Below are positions 12,105 through 25,419 of a stretch of 64,000 nucleotides of DNA, one piece after another. Where the stretch lies: the NCBI RefSeq assembly GCF_004798865.1, contig NW_025335317.1, positions 21,568,354 through 21,632,353 of the forward strand, given 5' to 3'. The notes below the pieces were generated by a model. That model saw only the letters and a program-made list of their open reading frames with translations. It was not told the DNA's origin and made no database searches. Source of the stretch: Varanus komodoensis (Eukaryota > Chordata > Lepidosauria > Squamata > Varanidae). The stretch's first letter is position 1, and every line of letters begins with the position of its first letter. The position numbers were made by a program, and so were the translations under genes.

Positions 12105-12165
12105 CCTCCAGATGTTCTGACTACAATTCCCATCATCCCTTACCATTAGGTCTGCTTGCTAGAAC
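12105..12165. repeat. fragment of a palindromic 'ctacaattcccatcat' repeat
   Basis: The plus strand contains 'tccctccagatgttctgact' followed by 'acaattcccatcatccc', the arm of a widespread reptile interspersed repeat. Its complete form folds back on itself (compare 32500-32632). I infer a non-autonomous DNA-transposon origin. Only one arm and part of the centre remain here. Confidence 0.55.
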
Positions 12166-12179
12166 TGATGCTGTAAGCC

Positions 12180-15035
12180 AAAAGGCTGTAAGACGAGATA
12201 TCTGGTGGGAAGATACCTGATTATCTAACCTGTCCTACAACCATCAGATATGATTCCATGTTAAATAGAATCAGATAACTTTTATCTTATCTTAGTCTTC
12301 TTTATTTGACAGGACCAAATAAACAATCTTTTTCCTAGTGGAGATTCTCTACCCATTTCCTAGAGCAAGTAGAAGATAGCCAACATGCTTTTTTTCCTGC
12401 CAAGCACATGGAGAACTTTTCCCCATGCCAATTTTGTGTTTATGTCTATCATGGTACCCAGAAACACTACCAGGAAAACACTGCTTTGTAGCATCAATTG
12501 GGAAGATTGGTCCAGCAAGTCTATTGAAAATATTAATCTTGTTTGGTTGAGGCACCATTTGGGTTCCATTGCGATAGGAAACTTTGACAGGATGGCACTA
12601 AACATAGGAAGTAAGCCTCAATTCCAAGAAGTTGTTTAATAATCGCAATAACCCCAGGTTGCAACATCAAGTTTCCATCTTTGCTTTTTCATCTGCTGCA
12701 TGATTTGTAGTCAAGTTGACCAAGGCTTTCCCTGCACATTTCCATTCATACATCCTTTGCCTCGTTTGTCCAGTGCAACATAAAAGTAAAAACTCTTAAA
12801 TATCAGTGGGGAATTTTCAGGTGGCAGCCTCGTAATCTTCCGTGGGTGAAGCCTGCCGCCCTGTACAGGTGCACACGATCCAAATTCGTTGAGGGACAGG
12901 ATGGGGCTGTGCTTGCTGACCCCACCCATTCATCACAACCTCGTTTACTTATCCGTCCTTGAAGGGTCCAGGCTCTCCTGTGTCATTTAGATCTCAATGA
13001 TGCAGGAAGCCAACAGGAATGCAACAGGCTCCTTCACAGCAGAAATTTCCCTTTTGATAGGGGGAAGAGACAAGGGACAGAGGGATGGCACCTCATTGTC
13101 CTTCTTCAAGCAGTGTGCATTCCATGTGCTTGAGTACTTAAACATTTTGACATCTTCAGGATTGGTTTATGAGTGAGCCAAATGACAAAAGGGGTAGGGG
13201 GATGGAACAATTTTCACTAAGAGTCACAACAAGCCTTTAGGGGAGCATAAGATTCTTCAAATTCCCTGACCTGGGGACACAAACGGATGTCCAAACTCAG
13301 AGCTGACCAAAACTCTGCACTTGTATCTCGTTCCCTCAGCTTCATGGCCAACACACAAAGATCTGTGCGAGGTACTTCTCCAAAGTCATAAAGGTGTCCT
13401 CAGAGAAGGAGAAATTAGCTTAGGGGAGTTAAGAATACTGAAGCTGCCTGGGCGTGATATGCCTTGGTGGTGTCTTAGCCTCCTTCTCTGGAATCAACTG
13501 CCTAGTTGAATTTCAGAGCAGGATAAGAACAGAGGTAATTTTCACTTCCAGACTCCTGCCATCCTGCACTGAATAAGTCTCCAACTTTGGAGGTGCATGA
13601 TATTGATTGATTGATTGATTATTTTTGTATACCGTCAGGACAGGTTGAGGACACACATCATTGGACTATACCCTAAAATACCCAGATTGTCAGTCTGGCA
13701 ACACAGTCTGGAGAACCACATGGCACAGCTATAATTGAACTTTTCCATTTCAGTCTAGAGGTGAGTAAAGGGTTTTGCTTCTGCCTCAGAAAACTGTTAT
13801 TTTTATTCCCTCTTATTCAATTCTTCCCAAATACCACTGAATGATTCCATTTGGATGGTTAAACATTATACCAGTCATAACACTTGTCATTTCAATTTTT
13901 TAAAGTTTTTCTCCCAAGAAGGCAGTGGCCTTTAAATTATTTAAGGATTCTCCTTCCAAATCCACAAAGTCCAGGGTCAACAAGTTTCCAGACCTGGAGT
14001 CACTACTTACTGTATTTGTTAGGCTATCCTGTTCCATTTTTATGCACTTTAACAAGATTAGCAATAGAAGCAAATGCCTTTGAAATAGATGAACGATGGC
14101 AGATGGGCAAAGTATCTTGGAAAAGTCACCTACCATATGAAATTGGTGTTCACACAGCTTTTACCAGCTGATCAAAGGCTTGATTTCCATTATGACTTAC
14201 AGCTCATCTCAGCCTCAAGGGTATTTCAGACTGCATCTGCCTTTAAGGCAAAATCCAGAATGTCTGAGATTTGGTGGTCTGATTTGTATCTGCAAGCAGA
14301 TACATATTCAGCAGACAGCTGAATACATTTTCAGATACATTTTCCTGACTTGATTTCTATAAAGGGAAACACTTTGAAATCCTTAAAAAGTGCAACGTTT
14401 TTGTTGTCAGATACTATGTATGGAGAGATTAGGACATCTTTTCCTAAAATTAAACTCACCCACAGAGTATCCTGTTTCTTTAAGCAAACCAATGGCTTAC
14501 ATGGCTTTTGTTCTTAGGTCCATTTCACTGTAGACCCTTGCAATTGTGGAAGAAAAATGAATAAGGAATGAAGGATCATCTCAGTTCCTTCTTTGCCTGA
14601 TTATAGAATTTACTAATCACAATTATTTCTTGTGTTTGAAAGAGAGGTAGAAAGCAGCACAACAGTAAAATAACACAGAGGCTCTGGTCCCACTAGGGAT
14701 GCAATCGGTCTGAAATTAAAATATATAAGAAAGGCAGCTTAACAATAGAGAGATTTGAAAAAATAGAGATTAAAAAAAATGGGTTTGGCTCTGATCAGTT
14801 AAAGAGAAATTAATTGCTGGGAAATTAAAATCCTTAAGGAGAAAGAAAAAACCTGTAGGATGAATGATCTCAATACTATGAATTGTTCTCCAGATTAAGA
14901 TCATATGGATTAGGAGTTTCAAGTCTATACATCCAGAAGTTTTCCTTTCTGTCAATCACATCAGTGTCCTTTCAACTGGAAGCAATGCTTTATGTTTACC
15001 ACTTTGATAAGGAATGATACACATTTTGCATATGC
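12180..15035. other. non-coding stretch
   Basis: The stretch holds a short (TTGA)n run near 13600-13620 and otherwise unassigned sequence. A plus-strand open frame at 12385-12639 (84 codons) overlaps two minus-strand frames and has no known relative that I recognise; it should not be called a gene without comparison to other genomes. Confidence 0.45.
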
Positions 15036-15036
15036 A

Positions 15037-15038
<2 letters not shown>

Positions 15039-15116
<78 letters not shown>
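15039..15116. repeat. (TG)n(AG)n compound microsatellite
   Basis: About 15 units of GT run into about 24 units of GA without interruption. Length polymorphism is expected. The open frame running through it is an artefact of the repeat. Confidence 0.97.
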
Positions 15117-15118
<2 letters not shown>

Positions 15119-16107
15119 CAAGGAGGCTGATGATGGATTTGGGTCCTTAATCCCCTCAAGTCATCCTACTTCAGTGATATTTTCATCAATGTTGGTGTTT
15201 CTGTTGATAACAGAAAAATCTTGAGTTACAAGTACCTGTTCCTTTGCAATCTGTGTTGCGTTCAAATGTTTTATCAACAAATGCTGGAAATGATTGTAAG
15301 CATCAAGGCTGAATTCCTGCAAATGGGCTGCTTAAATCCTATTAAGGTTGCAGTTCTGAAGTAAGATGCATTGAGTTAATGAAGTTTAATGAAACTTCAG
15401 TGGCTGACATAGCTGTTAATGAATAGGGTTTACCTTTGATAAGGTTTAGGGAATGAGTGAATCTTCAACCTAATTCTCATTACTTCTTTATATTAGTTGC
15501 ATATTTGTTATTATTGACAATATCTGTCACAGAAAAGGTTGACTTCCAGTGATCTGGGTACTTTGCAGGGCACCAGATGATGGGTACAGCATTTACTAGT
15601 TCATCTCTCTGGAACAACAGTTGGACCAAATTTTGCTTTTGTTATAACTGCTCTTGGCAAGAACATATTGACAGAGATCTTGGGCATGAACTGATAGGCA
15701 AAATCTTGTTTGGGGTATTAAATGACTGTTTATATAATACAGGATGACTCGCGTGGAAATGGTGTCTATGAGAATGTAACAAGTCGCTGTGAACCCCGAC
15801 AGCTTGGATTGGGCAGCAAAGAAAGTATACCAGGATATATGCAGGATTGTTATTAAACAGAAAGGTCTAACTCACAAGCCTGGCACAGCTGTTATTTTGC
15901 AATGTCTGTTCAGGTGCAATAGCATTCAGAGCTCTCAGGAAAAGTGTTATGTTCACCTATGAAAAAAGGCAGTTGAAATTTGGTGGAAAGGAAAGGAGCC
16001 CGTGCCGACCTACCACCACACACATACACTTGGATTTCAACTTATATCAGCCCCAGCCATCATGGACAATGACAAGGAATCCTTGGAATTGTAGCCCAAT
16101 ATATGCA

Positions 16108-16372
16108 GAGGATAAGGTGCACGGTGGTTCAGCGGGTTCAGCTTGTCTACCAGAAGATCGGCACTTCGGCAGTTCAAATCACTAGTGCCAGAGTGAGCTC
16201 CCATTACTTGCCCCAGCTTCTGCCAACCTAGCAGTTTGAAAGCACGCAAATGCAAGCAGATAAATAGGTACCACTTTAGTGGGAAGGTAATATGGCCCTG
16301 GAAGCATCTGTGCACAATGCTGGGTCTTTGGCTTAGAAACAGAGATGAACACCACCCCTAAAGTCAGTCACA
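16108..16372 (+). mobile_element. tRNA-derived squamate SINE
   Basis: The head carries an A-box-like tggttcagcgggttcagc and a B-box-like cagttcaaatcac, both degenerate. The body contains motifs well known from lizard and snake SINEs: 'gccagcttctgccaacc'-like text, 'gcagtttgaaagcacg', 'atgcaagcagataaatag', 'gggaaggtaatatgg', 'gagatgaacaccacccc'. It ends 'agtcagtcacaacc', similar to the BovB tail. The copy is nearly full length and diverged. The subfamily name is not certain. Confidence 0.75.
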
Positions 16373-17469
16373 ACCTTCAGCTATATTTGGAGGAGACCAA
16401 GTTGGGAGAGAATGAACTAGGCTGCCACCTCTTATGACAGAAGAACCAGGGTGATCTTGGAAAAAGAATTAGCAGTAGGAGGCTGCTAGAGGAGTCTCAG
16501 AAGGGCCAGCTCAGCAGACAGGGGGGATAACAAAGGTATGGTAAAGCTCAGTAGCAGATAAATCTACTGTAGAAGTCTACTGTAGTTATGAAACAACAAA
16601 CAGGGCTTGCAGGCAGCTCCAATAGGAAGCAGTCTCACATGTTCATCTCCTCCAAGAAATAGGTTCATCTCTCAAGTTCATTTCCAGAATCAGTTATAAT
16701 GCCTGAACCCCAAGTGGGAGAACTCAACAGAGATCTCAGTATGATAATGGCCTTTTATGGCAATATCATAAAGATCTCAATACGAATGGTTATAAGTCTG
16801 TTCTCTCTGCATTGCCCTTCAGGAATGGGTTGGGCAAGAAGACATTTGTAGAGACATTTGCAGGAGATCGTGGCACAACAAGTTCCTTGCTTGCCTATAG
16901 AGTAATGGGGTAAACCCAAGCAGCTTAACAGCTGGTCTTTCTCTTTCCAGATTCCATTCACCCTCCATACATGCAATGCAGGGTTAGCTAGTTGGTCTTT
17001 AAGATAACTGAGTGGGAAGATTTATCTGCCATGGATTGGCTTTGCAATGGGTTTTTTCCTTTACTCTGCACTGTTGCGATTTGGTCGTAGAGCTGGGGCT
17101 AGTTAATTAGTTTTATTGGTTTGGCAGGAATGTGCAGAAATTTTCAGGGAAACAGGTTTTGGTGGACACTCACAGGCACCTTTGGGGAGTCTGCAGTGCA
17201 CAAGCCAGGATACACTTTGTCTTTTGGATCAGCCTATCTCATCTACTCAAAGTTGTGCAGCACCAAGCATGGGTGGTGCAGGGATTTTGCCTAGACTATA
17301 CCTATGTGTATCTTAGGCAAAGAAAACAAGAATGCAGCTGTCTCCTTACTAAGATGCCTGTAGGAGAATTTCATTATATTCTTGCTCTTCCCCTTGCAGA
17401 TCTTGGGGTGCGGTAAACATTGTCCGAGTTCTGCTGAAGCTCAGGTATCTTTAATAAAACTATGACCTG

Positions 17470-17720
17470 TTTAATCTGGTTTAATCTAGTGAGCCCTGCC
17501 TAGACCTCATCTTGAGTACTGTGTGCATTTCTTGGCACAAGCCTGAAAAAGACTCAGAAGGAGACAGCAAAGATGAACAGAGGAAAGGAGACAAAGTCTT
17601 CTGAGGTGAAGCAGGAAGAATGTTTAGGCTGAAGGGAGGTTGTGGCCTCTCCTACACTAGAGGCATTCAGGATGCAGCTTGATGGCCTTATCGACTCATT
17701 CCAATTCCATGATTATATTA
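17470..17720 (+). mobile_element. CR1-type LINE fragment, degraded
   Basis: Plus-strand reading begins with a decayed 'CLDLILSTVCIS' (compare PHLEYCVQFW in CR1 ORF2). It ends 'PTLEAF.MQLDGL', the C-terminal CR1 motif, followed by 'attccaattccatgatt' typical of the 3' end. Internal material is missing and frames are broken. Confidence 0.55.
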
Positions 17721-19423
17721 CCCCAGGCTGCCTATTTAGCACCCACCCTTTTTCAGATCTGTTTTTATTAACGCTATGGTTTTGTAGACTGAAGCCGATG
17801 TGGAGCTCCAAAATTAGACTTACCTTTGCTACAAAACCCTACTAGGGGAATAAAAATGGCCTTTCTATCATATTCTGATAGGAGCCTGCCAACAGGGCCT
17901 GAGGATGGGGACTTGGGAAAGCAGCAGAAGAGAACACTGTGTTGGTGAATAAATGGCATTTTGCATGTGGGAAATCTGAAGAGGTTTCCTGAATGTTGTG
18001 CCAAGGTGTTGTTCTTTTACTTATAAAGACATTTGTGCTGCCAAATGACACCGATAGTATAAGTATACAGGGTTGATTGCCTCTTTTGGTCTCCTACGTA
18101 TTGTTTTAAAATCTAAGCACAATAAATGAAATTTCTTTCCTCATCACTGAGATGGGGTGGGGGAGAAAATTATAGCATGGAGACTTTAACCTTATGCTTG
18201 CTTATTTGTACAGTACATCCCAGTGGATTCAGCGGATTTGAAGCAAACCTGTGGGATCATGCTGCATGGCAAGTATCTGTCATCTACTAGTCTAGGTGCT
18301 GCTATTGTTGCTAGTATTAGTTATTAGCAATATTTATATACGGCTTCTCATTTGCACTTCAGTTCATAAAGCACACAGAGGGCCTTATGAAGACTGTCAT
18401 GATCAAAGTTAAAATAATATATTATTTAAGGCATAATCCTTTGCATGCTGGTTGGGGAATGCTGGAAGCTGTAGGACTTTTTCAGTCCAAACATACATAA
18501 GATTAGATTATTAAACAGTAAAATAGACTATGTGAAGAAAGGATGATGGCGACAGTCTTCTTCTTCAGTTGATGGGGGTGTTGGTTGAAATAGTCTCTGG
18601 GTGAAGAGGATGAGTCCTTGCTCTGCTACATGAAGAAAGACATGTGAAGAAGACACTTCACTGTCATCTTCTTTCCCAAGTATAAAGATTGTTTTTCTCA
18701 TTCTTAGCCCAAACATGATGCTTAAAAAGTTGTCCATATTTGCAGACACTTAACAGAAACTCTGGTTGCAAGACTAATTACATGACCTATGCATGACAAA
18801 TAAATGGAGGCAAATGCATGTAAAAAGACCAGAATGTCAGGTCCTGCTTGGGCTCATGGAACATGTTGTTTTATAACTACATACTCCATGATCCCTAGTA
18901 GGAAATGTTGCTCCAATTATCATTCTAAGCTAAGTGAAGCAGTATCCCCCCCCACCCCGCCCCGCCCCCTGTTGCCTATTATCATCACCCTCCTCCCAAG
19001 GTAAGGTTTATTGCTACTGTTCAGGGACAGTCGACAGATGGGAACTGGCAGGAAAGGCATAATGCTCTCGTTCAGTCGGTTGGCCTCTTTGAGCTTCCCT
19101 ATAATCTGCTTAAAAATCCTCTCAGGGTCTGGCAAACATTTGACAGGAATGCTCAAAAAGCCAAACTGATATAAGGAACAAGCTACAGGGAGCTTCCACG
19201 TCACTAAAGAAATGGCGTATTTCATAGGGATCATGTATCTTAGTGATGTTCACAAGGCAGCATATTGAGAATAGGATGCAAAGACCTACTTTGAACCCAC
19301 CCAAAGACTGGACATGACTAATGGTATAGTTTCTCCCTCCACCCTGCTTTTAATGAAAGGTACATCTACGCCATCTCACAAGTTGCTTTTGAACATTTTC
19401 TGAGGTCTCAGAAGTGCTTCATT

Positions 19424-19530
19424 CATTTCATTTCATTTCATTTCAATAATACCATGAATGTTTCAAAGCCAATGTTCATTATTTTCATTTCATTTCATTA
19501 ATACCATGAATTCCATGAATGTTTTCCATG
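19424..19530. repeat. (TTTCA)n runs in a ~60-base tandem duplication
   Basis: Pentamer runs at 19424-19445 and 19483-19500 are each followed by 'aataccatgaat'-type sequence and a 'atgttt' motif. The unit is therefore a roughly 60-base duplication containing its own microsatellite. No function is inferred. Confidence 0.75.
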
Positions 19531-22526
19531 TGGCATGTCTGAGGAACTTCATGCCAATGAATACGTCCCCTTGGCTGCACGCCAGTTGTCACACTTGTCA
19601 CACCGGTTTTTGGATTCCCTGGGTCCATTTCTGGTCCACATCTATTGTATTGGTCTTTCTCTTTTGACTGGCCACATTTATGTGCTTCAGATATTGCGTT
19701 AGTGGCAGTTACAATTAGATATAGAGAAAATAAATTGTCAAAGAACAGACACGAGTGTCTCATTATTTAAATCAAACTAGATGGCCACTTCAGTTGTGAA
19801 AATACTTAGTGTTTGGAAGAAAATGGGACCAGTGACGTACAGAAGTCTTCTGCACATGATTCCTTTGTTTAGGGCCGACCCAAGACATTCAGCTGCCTGA
19901 GGCAAAAGAGGTTGCTACCCAATGCAACTTCAGGCCAGCCACACTGACAGATCAGTTAGCTGATCAGTTACTTACTCAGTTAGCTTGTCTAGACATAGCA
20001 TTGACATGGCAAGGTTTAGACATAGCATTGACTTCCAACAGTGGGATCAGCCACCAGGGACAGCTACCTCACTGCCTAATGGTAGGGTTGGCCTTGCCTC
20101 AGCTGTATGCAGCGATACTCACTGCTAAGCTCTTTGAAGGACAGCCGAACTGAATGGATCAGTTGTTCAGGTGAAGAAGGAGGTGAGAAGTGGGGGACAT
20201 TAAGGCACCATGCAACAGATGCATGCACTTACGGTTTCTTTCACCCCAGCTGCTGCAATTATACATTGCTAGTTCAAGCAAAAAATGTTATTGTGTGTGT
20301 AAGATAGAGGGATACTAAATAGTAAATAAATAAATAAGCTAGTGAGCATATTTGGTATTAGAAAAATTCAGACCAGGCTTACCTCCCGATTGATCTGGGT
20401 CTGTTAAAATGTTAACTGTGAAAAGATTGTCAACCATTCCCACTCACAAGGGGAAAAGAGAAAGAAGAAACCCCCTCAAGTTATAAGAGACTTAATAGGG
20501 ATACTCCACACTTTAATATTACATTTTATTATTAATTTCAAGTCCACTATGGGTTACTGAAGAAGGTATTTCAAAGTAAGATACTTAGACTGCTGGATTT
20601 AGGGCTCAGATTCAGCTCAGTTGTTAGCTTTGTATTGATAATGACAAAAGATGAAGGCAGCCAAGTTCTTATGATCTCCACTAGTTTAGCAATGGCTCTT
20701 CTGTGTTTCTTAGTGCAATGCTAAAAATGAATTTCCCACATGAATATTATGGGTATATGTGCATGCTAAGCCACAGTGAGTAGTACATGTGGTTTCTCAA
20801 TCATGCTTCCCCTGATGCGCCCCACAGCTGATGAGGCACATCATGCTCAGAGAGCCCCTCCATCCCTCTCCCAACTCAGTCCTTCTGCAGGGATCCCAGG
20901 GGACACTGCGGGGGCACCAATTTCCCCCTCAGTTTATGAAACAGTTTGTGAAAGCCCCTTGCAGGTGCAGGTAATTAAAACAGAACTAACAAAGTGTTCC
21001 AAAGACCAAAGTCTTCCTTGCTCGAGGGGAAGTGGTCCCTCATCCTTTTTGTAGTAGGATCTTTGGAGTTTTCTGGAAGAGGGGATAATATTTTTGACGT
21101 GTCCTCTTACTTTGCTCCTGTCCCCAAGGCCTAGAATCTTGGAAACACACAAAACTGGCCAAAGTTCCAATTTACAGGGGCAACTGTAATTGTAATTTGA
21201 CTACCTAGCTGAGCTATCAAACTGCAAATCTCCCCTTTTCAAGTGAGATTTAGAAATGCTAAAAATGTTGTTTTGAGTAGGAAATGGTACACGTAGCTAT
21301 ATACATTTATGCTTTCCAATCCACAACTAAATCTTGGCAGCAGCTGCCCCACATGGCTATTACTCCACCCCATTGTTCCCCACATAAGTATGGGCAACGA
21401 AGTAGCTGTCCAAGGGGGATTGCAAAAGTTGGCTCAACATCAAGCTTTTGTGACATGAGGAGAAAGGCATTTTGAAGGGAAAGCTAAGACTGAAATGGTT
21501 TGGGGCTGGCAGCTTTCAATGGGAGAAGCCACTGGGGCACTTCAGGGCAGCTGGCACTGAGGCTCACATAAGAGGTCTATGGAAAGAGTGACGAGACTAT
21601 TTTGCTGCTCTTGCCACAGGGGTCCCATTTTTATGCAATACACAAACAAATACATTAATGCAATTGTGCGCACAGCTTTATGTACTCCAACTTTAAAAAA
21701 AATGTTGGGCAGCCATGGACAGCCCCTCCAAGATACCTCTTTGAACCCCCTTGGAGGATCGAAGCATGGCTGGAAAACCTGTGCTTTCAAAAGGTGTCTT
21801 GACAGCTGCCTTTCACAAATGTAGAGGGGAAATGGGAGGGGGAAAGCCCAAGCCATGGCTTTGGAGAGGGACAATGACTCTGATCATGGCAAAGGAGCAA
21901 ACGGAATTTTCCGTCTTGCCAAGCAACACTATAGTAGTTTGGCTAAAGTCATGGTGAGTTACTTCTTGCAGAACCAGAACCAAAACCAAGCCCACACTTA
22001 AACCACCCTGTTGGAGGTTTTTTTTCATGCCATGCACACCCTGCCATTATCAATAGCAAGGATAATCATGTTAAAATTATTTTTTAAAGCAGATGTTCAT
22101 AACATAACATACTCTCTCTCACTCTCTCTTTCTCCTTTTTGTATTTTAGTCTTGAATGTATCCAAGAACGGTATTTTGAATCTTGCTGTGAACTTGTCCA
22201 CACTGAAATTATTGTACTGTATTCACTGCTGGAATCTGAAATATCCTTGTCCCCAGCACATTCCTTTTGCTCACATAATGCTACATCAACCAAACTGATC
22301 CATCAACTAAAAATGTGATTCTCCACTGGAAATGGTTCGATTGGCTTTCCGTTTCTGACCTGTTATGTACATGGAGTTGGAGAGAAGCAGCATTTCCATC
22401 TTAAACTACGTGGAATGAAATGTCAGTGCGGTGTTAAGGTGAAAAAGTGGAGGCAAAGATAAAGTGAAGTAGTTTCTGGCTAGTGGTGGTGGAGGAAGTA
22501 AGTGCTGCATCATTTCCTCATTGAGA

Positions 22527-22787
22527 TCAGCCCAGAGAGGAAGTAGCTGCAGGAAACTCGGTTTGTCCACCCAGCCAGAAGGAACACACTGCTCCAAAGG
22601 ACAGTTCCCTGAGACTGCAGGCTCTGATATCATCCATTAGCAGAGCTCCAAGGACTGCAAGAAAGCTGCACACACTGCCCTCCAGGAAGTACGTCACAGG
22701 AAGGGGCACCAACCTAGTGCCATACATCAGCCAGAGAAGGAATGGCTGCAAGAAGCTCGTTTTGCACTGCCTTCTGGGAAAGAACAC
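22527..22787. repeat. imperfect direct repeats 200 bases apart
   Basis: Two segments of about 60 bases (22527-22588 and 22727-22787) share the order 'cagagagg/cagagaagg', 'agctgcaggaaactcg/ggctgcaagaagctcg', 'ccttctggg'-like text and 'gaacac'. The constant offset of 200 suggests an old tandem duplication or a two-unit satellite remnant. Confidence 0.55.
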
Positions 22788-23825
22788 CTATAAGAACAAT
22801 GACATGAAGAACTAGCGCCTGAGTTTTGCTTTTTTTCCTCCCTTTTTCTTGCTTGCACATGATCCTTTTTTCCCTTTTGTGGCATGCATCTTAGTTTAAA
22901 ACTGAGGGCACAGATTACCTCTGTATTAATCTTGGCAAGCTTTTTCTGTTGAAGAGCAGGGTAAAAATGTGGTAAATAAATTTAGGGACAGTTCCAGTCA
23001 TGGCTGCTTGCCAACATTGCCAACAGTGCTCAGCTACGAGAGGCTGAAATAACTGACAGAATTTGTTTGCTTGATAACACTACCTGGGATTAATTTTCAA
23101 AGCCAATAACCATTCATTATAGTTACTCAATAGTTTTATAAATCTGAACTTTCACCTATGGAGGGCCTGGGATGATGTACATATTTCTAAATAATAAAAA
23201 TAAGAATACACACAAGAATGCAAAGTTTAATTGGAGAGTGGCAAGAAATAGTGACATAACACATTAAACACCATTGGGAGCCTAATGGAACAGGACCATC
23301 TTTGCTGCCAACCAAAGCACAGTGTAAAGGGAGTAATTCTCTAGGGAGAAAGTCCCATAATTGGAGGTGCTGCAACAGAAAAGGCCCCAACCCAACAACC
23401 TAACCTTTCTATGTGGCAAGACAAATAATGTGCCAGTGGTACATTAATGGAACATATTGATTTAGGAGACTCTGTATAGAAGTCCTCCTGAAATAAACAG
23501 GCTTCACAGAATAGCATAGTGGAGCTGCACTATTAACCTGTTGCAGTGGTACAATGGATTTGAAACTGGTACAGAAACTCATCCATTTAACAGCAAGAAA
23601 ACACTTGGGTTGTTGTTACGAAGCTATGAAATTAATAACTAGTACTGCATTAAGGAAATAATCATGTTCAAAAATGTCAAAATAAATTTGGCAAAATCCT
23701 TAGCTGCTGATTTGGCATTTCCAGCTAGACCAGATTCCTGTATTCTCCAGTATGTGTTGCTGCTAGAGAAATAAATAAGTGACCCTCATACAACATCTCA
23801 TATTTCAAAACACAAAGAACGAGAG

Positions 23826-24015
23826 TAGCCTAAAGGTTAGAGTGGTGGACTGAGGACCCAGACGGTCTGTATTCTAGTCCCCATTGGGCCATGAAGCTCA
23901 CTCTCAGTCCAACCGACCTCTCGTGGAGAGGATAAACAAGGAATGGAGGAGGACCCTGTAAGTTATCTTGGTTCCTTCATAAGAAGAAACGAGGATATGA
24001 ATGTGATGCAATAAT
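23826..24015 (+). mobile_element. tRNA-derived squamate SINE, diverged
   Basis: The copy starts with 'gagagtagcctaaaggttag' and 'agtggtggactgaggaccc' (tRNA head, A box). It continues with a degenerate B box 'gtattctagtcccc'. Then come 'aggataaacaaggaatgg', 'aggaggaccctgtaagttat' and the tail 'gaggatatgaatgtgatg', parallel to the sense strand of the copy at 44990-45212. It is near full length and old. Confidence 0.7.
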
Positions 24016-24019
24016 ACAT

Positions 24020-25210
24020 AATTCAAGACTTTCCATAATCATAACATCATACCACACATATTGACTTAGGGCTGGGGGAAGGGTGTAGAAAATAATTACA
24101 ACAGTTGTCCCATTAGCAATATAAAATTTCTATTTGCCTTTGCATTAACACCAAGAGAAATAGACATTGCCAAGGTCCTTATCAGATCCTTAATTCAAAT
24201 TCAGTCTTACTTTACCTAAGCCAATAGGTCTGAAGGAGTGGGGGTGGGGGGAAGTTAGCACCCAGTTCAACTACTCTTACAGCCAATTGTAAAGATGGTG
24301 TCAAGAGAGGCAGAGAATGCTTAGGCCTTTTATATAACTGCTGATAAGGAAACCAGACTCTTGATATCTATGAAGTAAATATATCTATCATTATAGCTGG
24401 AGGAATGAAAGAGAAGTGGAGGTTTTGATGACATCCAAAACACTATATATATATATATATATATAAAAGATGATTAGAATCACCAACAGATGCTCATTTT
24501 TTAACTTGGATTATACACAATCTTGACTCTCCACAAGAGATCTAACTAGACCATAGTGACAAGCCATTTTAAAGCCAATTCATTTTTAAAAAAGACTTTC
24601 TTATACAACAATACCAAATAAAATGAACAAAGGAGAAAAAGAAAGGAAGAAAGAAATGTCCATGCAGAGTTATAATTTAGATTGCCCTTAATACAAAAAG
24701 GAAAAGATGGATTTAACATTCTGCTTCAAATGTATACATTAATGCAAGCAATCCATGTAATATAAGCACTAGGCATCCATTTAAGATTGATGACTATAGG
24801 ACCTACATTCACATGCAGCAAAAGCAATACATTGAATGGTGGGTGATGAACATTTATGCTTCCTGGCCTGAAGTGTAAGAATCTTAGCAGTTCTAAGGGC
24901 TCTCAGCATCCACTTGTGCTGTCCATCTGTTAAGCTCCACATCACAGGAATGTAGTTAAAAATGCATGAACTTGCCTATATGACATATTTTTGTGAACAT
25001 TTCCAATCCAAAGGAAACCACTCTGGGACATGTTCACATCTTATGTCTCAGTGAGGCACTATTCTCATTACATTGCCAGCATCTGGAATTGCTAGCCATC
25101 TTCTTAAGATTATGAATGAAACATTGAGTTTTGTTGAATCAGTTCCAGTTCTAAATCTACCGAAAGAGTACATATGAAAACTAGGGCAAATTTCCATTGA
25201 TGAGATGGTA
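24020..25210. other. non-coding stretch with a short TA repeat
   Basis: A (TA)n run of about 11 units lies at 24444-24465. No gene or transposon was recognised in the rest. Confidence 0.5.
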
Positions 25211-25214
25211 CAGA

Positions 25215-25410
25215 ACATTCTAACACTGTCTAGTTTTGATGTGGTGTTTTCAAAATGGTTTTAATTATTTTGTATGGTAATTTTTCCCTAGTTTTTTCAT
25301 ATTGTGGTACATTTTAGACTGCACTCTAATGGACCGTTGTAAACTGCCCAGAGAGCTTCAACGGTTGGGCTGTACAGAAGTCAAATAAATGGAATGAAAG
25401 AATGAATTGA
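25215..25410 (+). mobile_element. L2-type LINE 3' end
   Basis: The plus strand shows the L2 3' landmarks in order: T-rich tract, 'gtaaactgcccagagagctt', 'caacggttgggctgtacaga', then a 'caaataaatggaatgaa' tail. The 5' part is missing. No coding remnant is recognised. Confidence 0.7.
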
Positions 25411-25419
25411 TGAAATAGC

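Larger units (their letters stand above)
17725..23820. other. 6 kb with no recognised gene
   Basis: Apart from the simple and direct repeats listed separately, I recognise no transposon or gene. A C-rich run is present at about 18946-18969. A short duplicated phrase 'tagacatagcattgac' occurs at 19989 and 20018. A degraded palindromic-repeat arm may lie near 18445-18490 ('gctggttggggaatgctgg'). A somewhat GC-richer patch at 20800-21060 has an open frame but no family resemblance. Confidence 0.45.

Noticed and set aside
12385-12639. Possible host pseudogene (84-codon plus frame, overlapping minus frames)
   Set aside because: No family resemblance on either strand and no splice or polyadenylation context; left unassigned.
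15039-15224. Frame with repeated Cys-Val then Glu-Arg residues
   Set aside because: A translation of the (TG)n(AG)n microsatellite.
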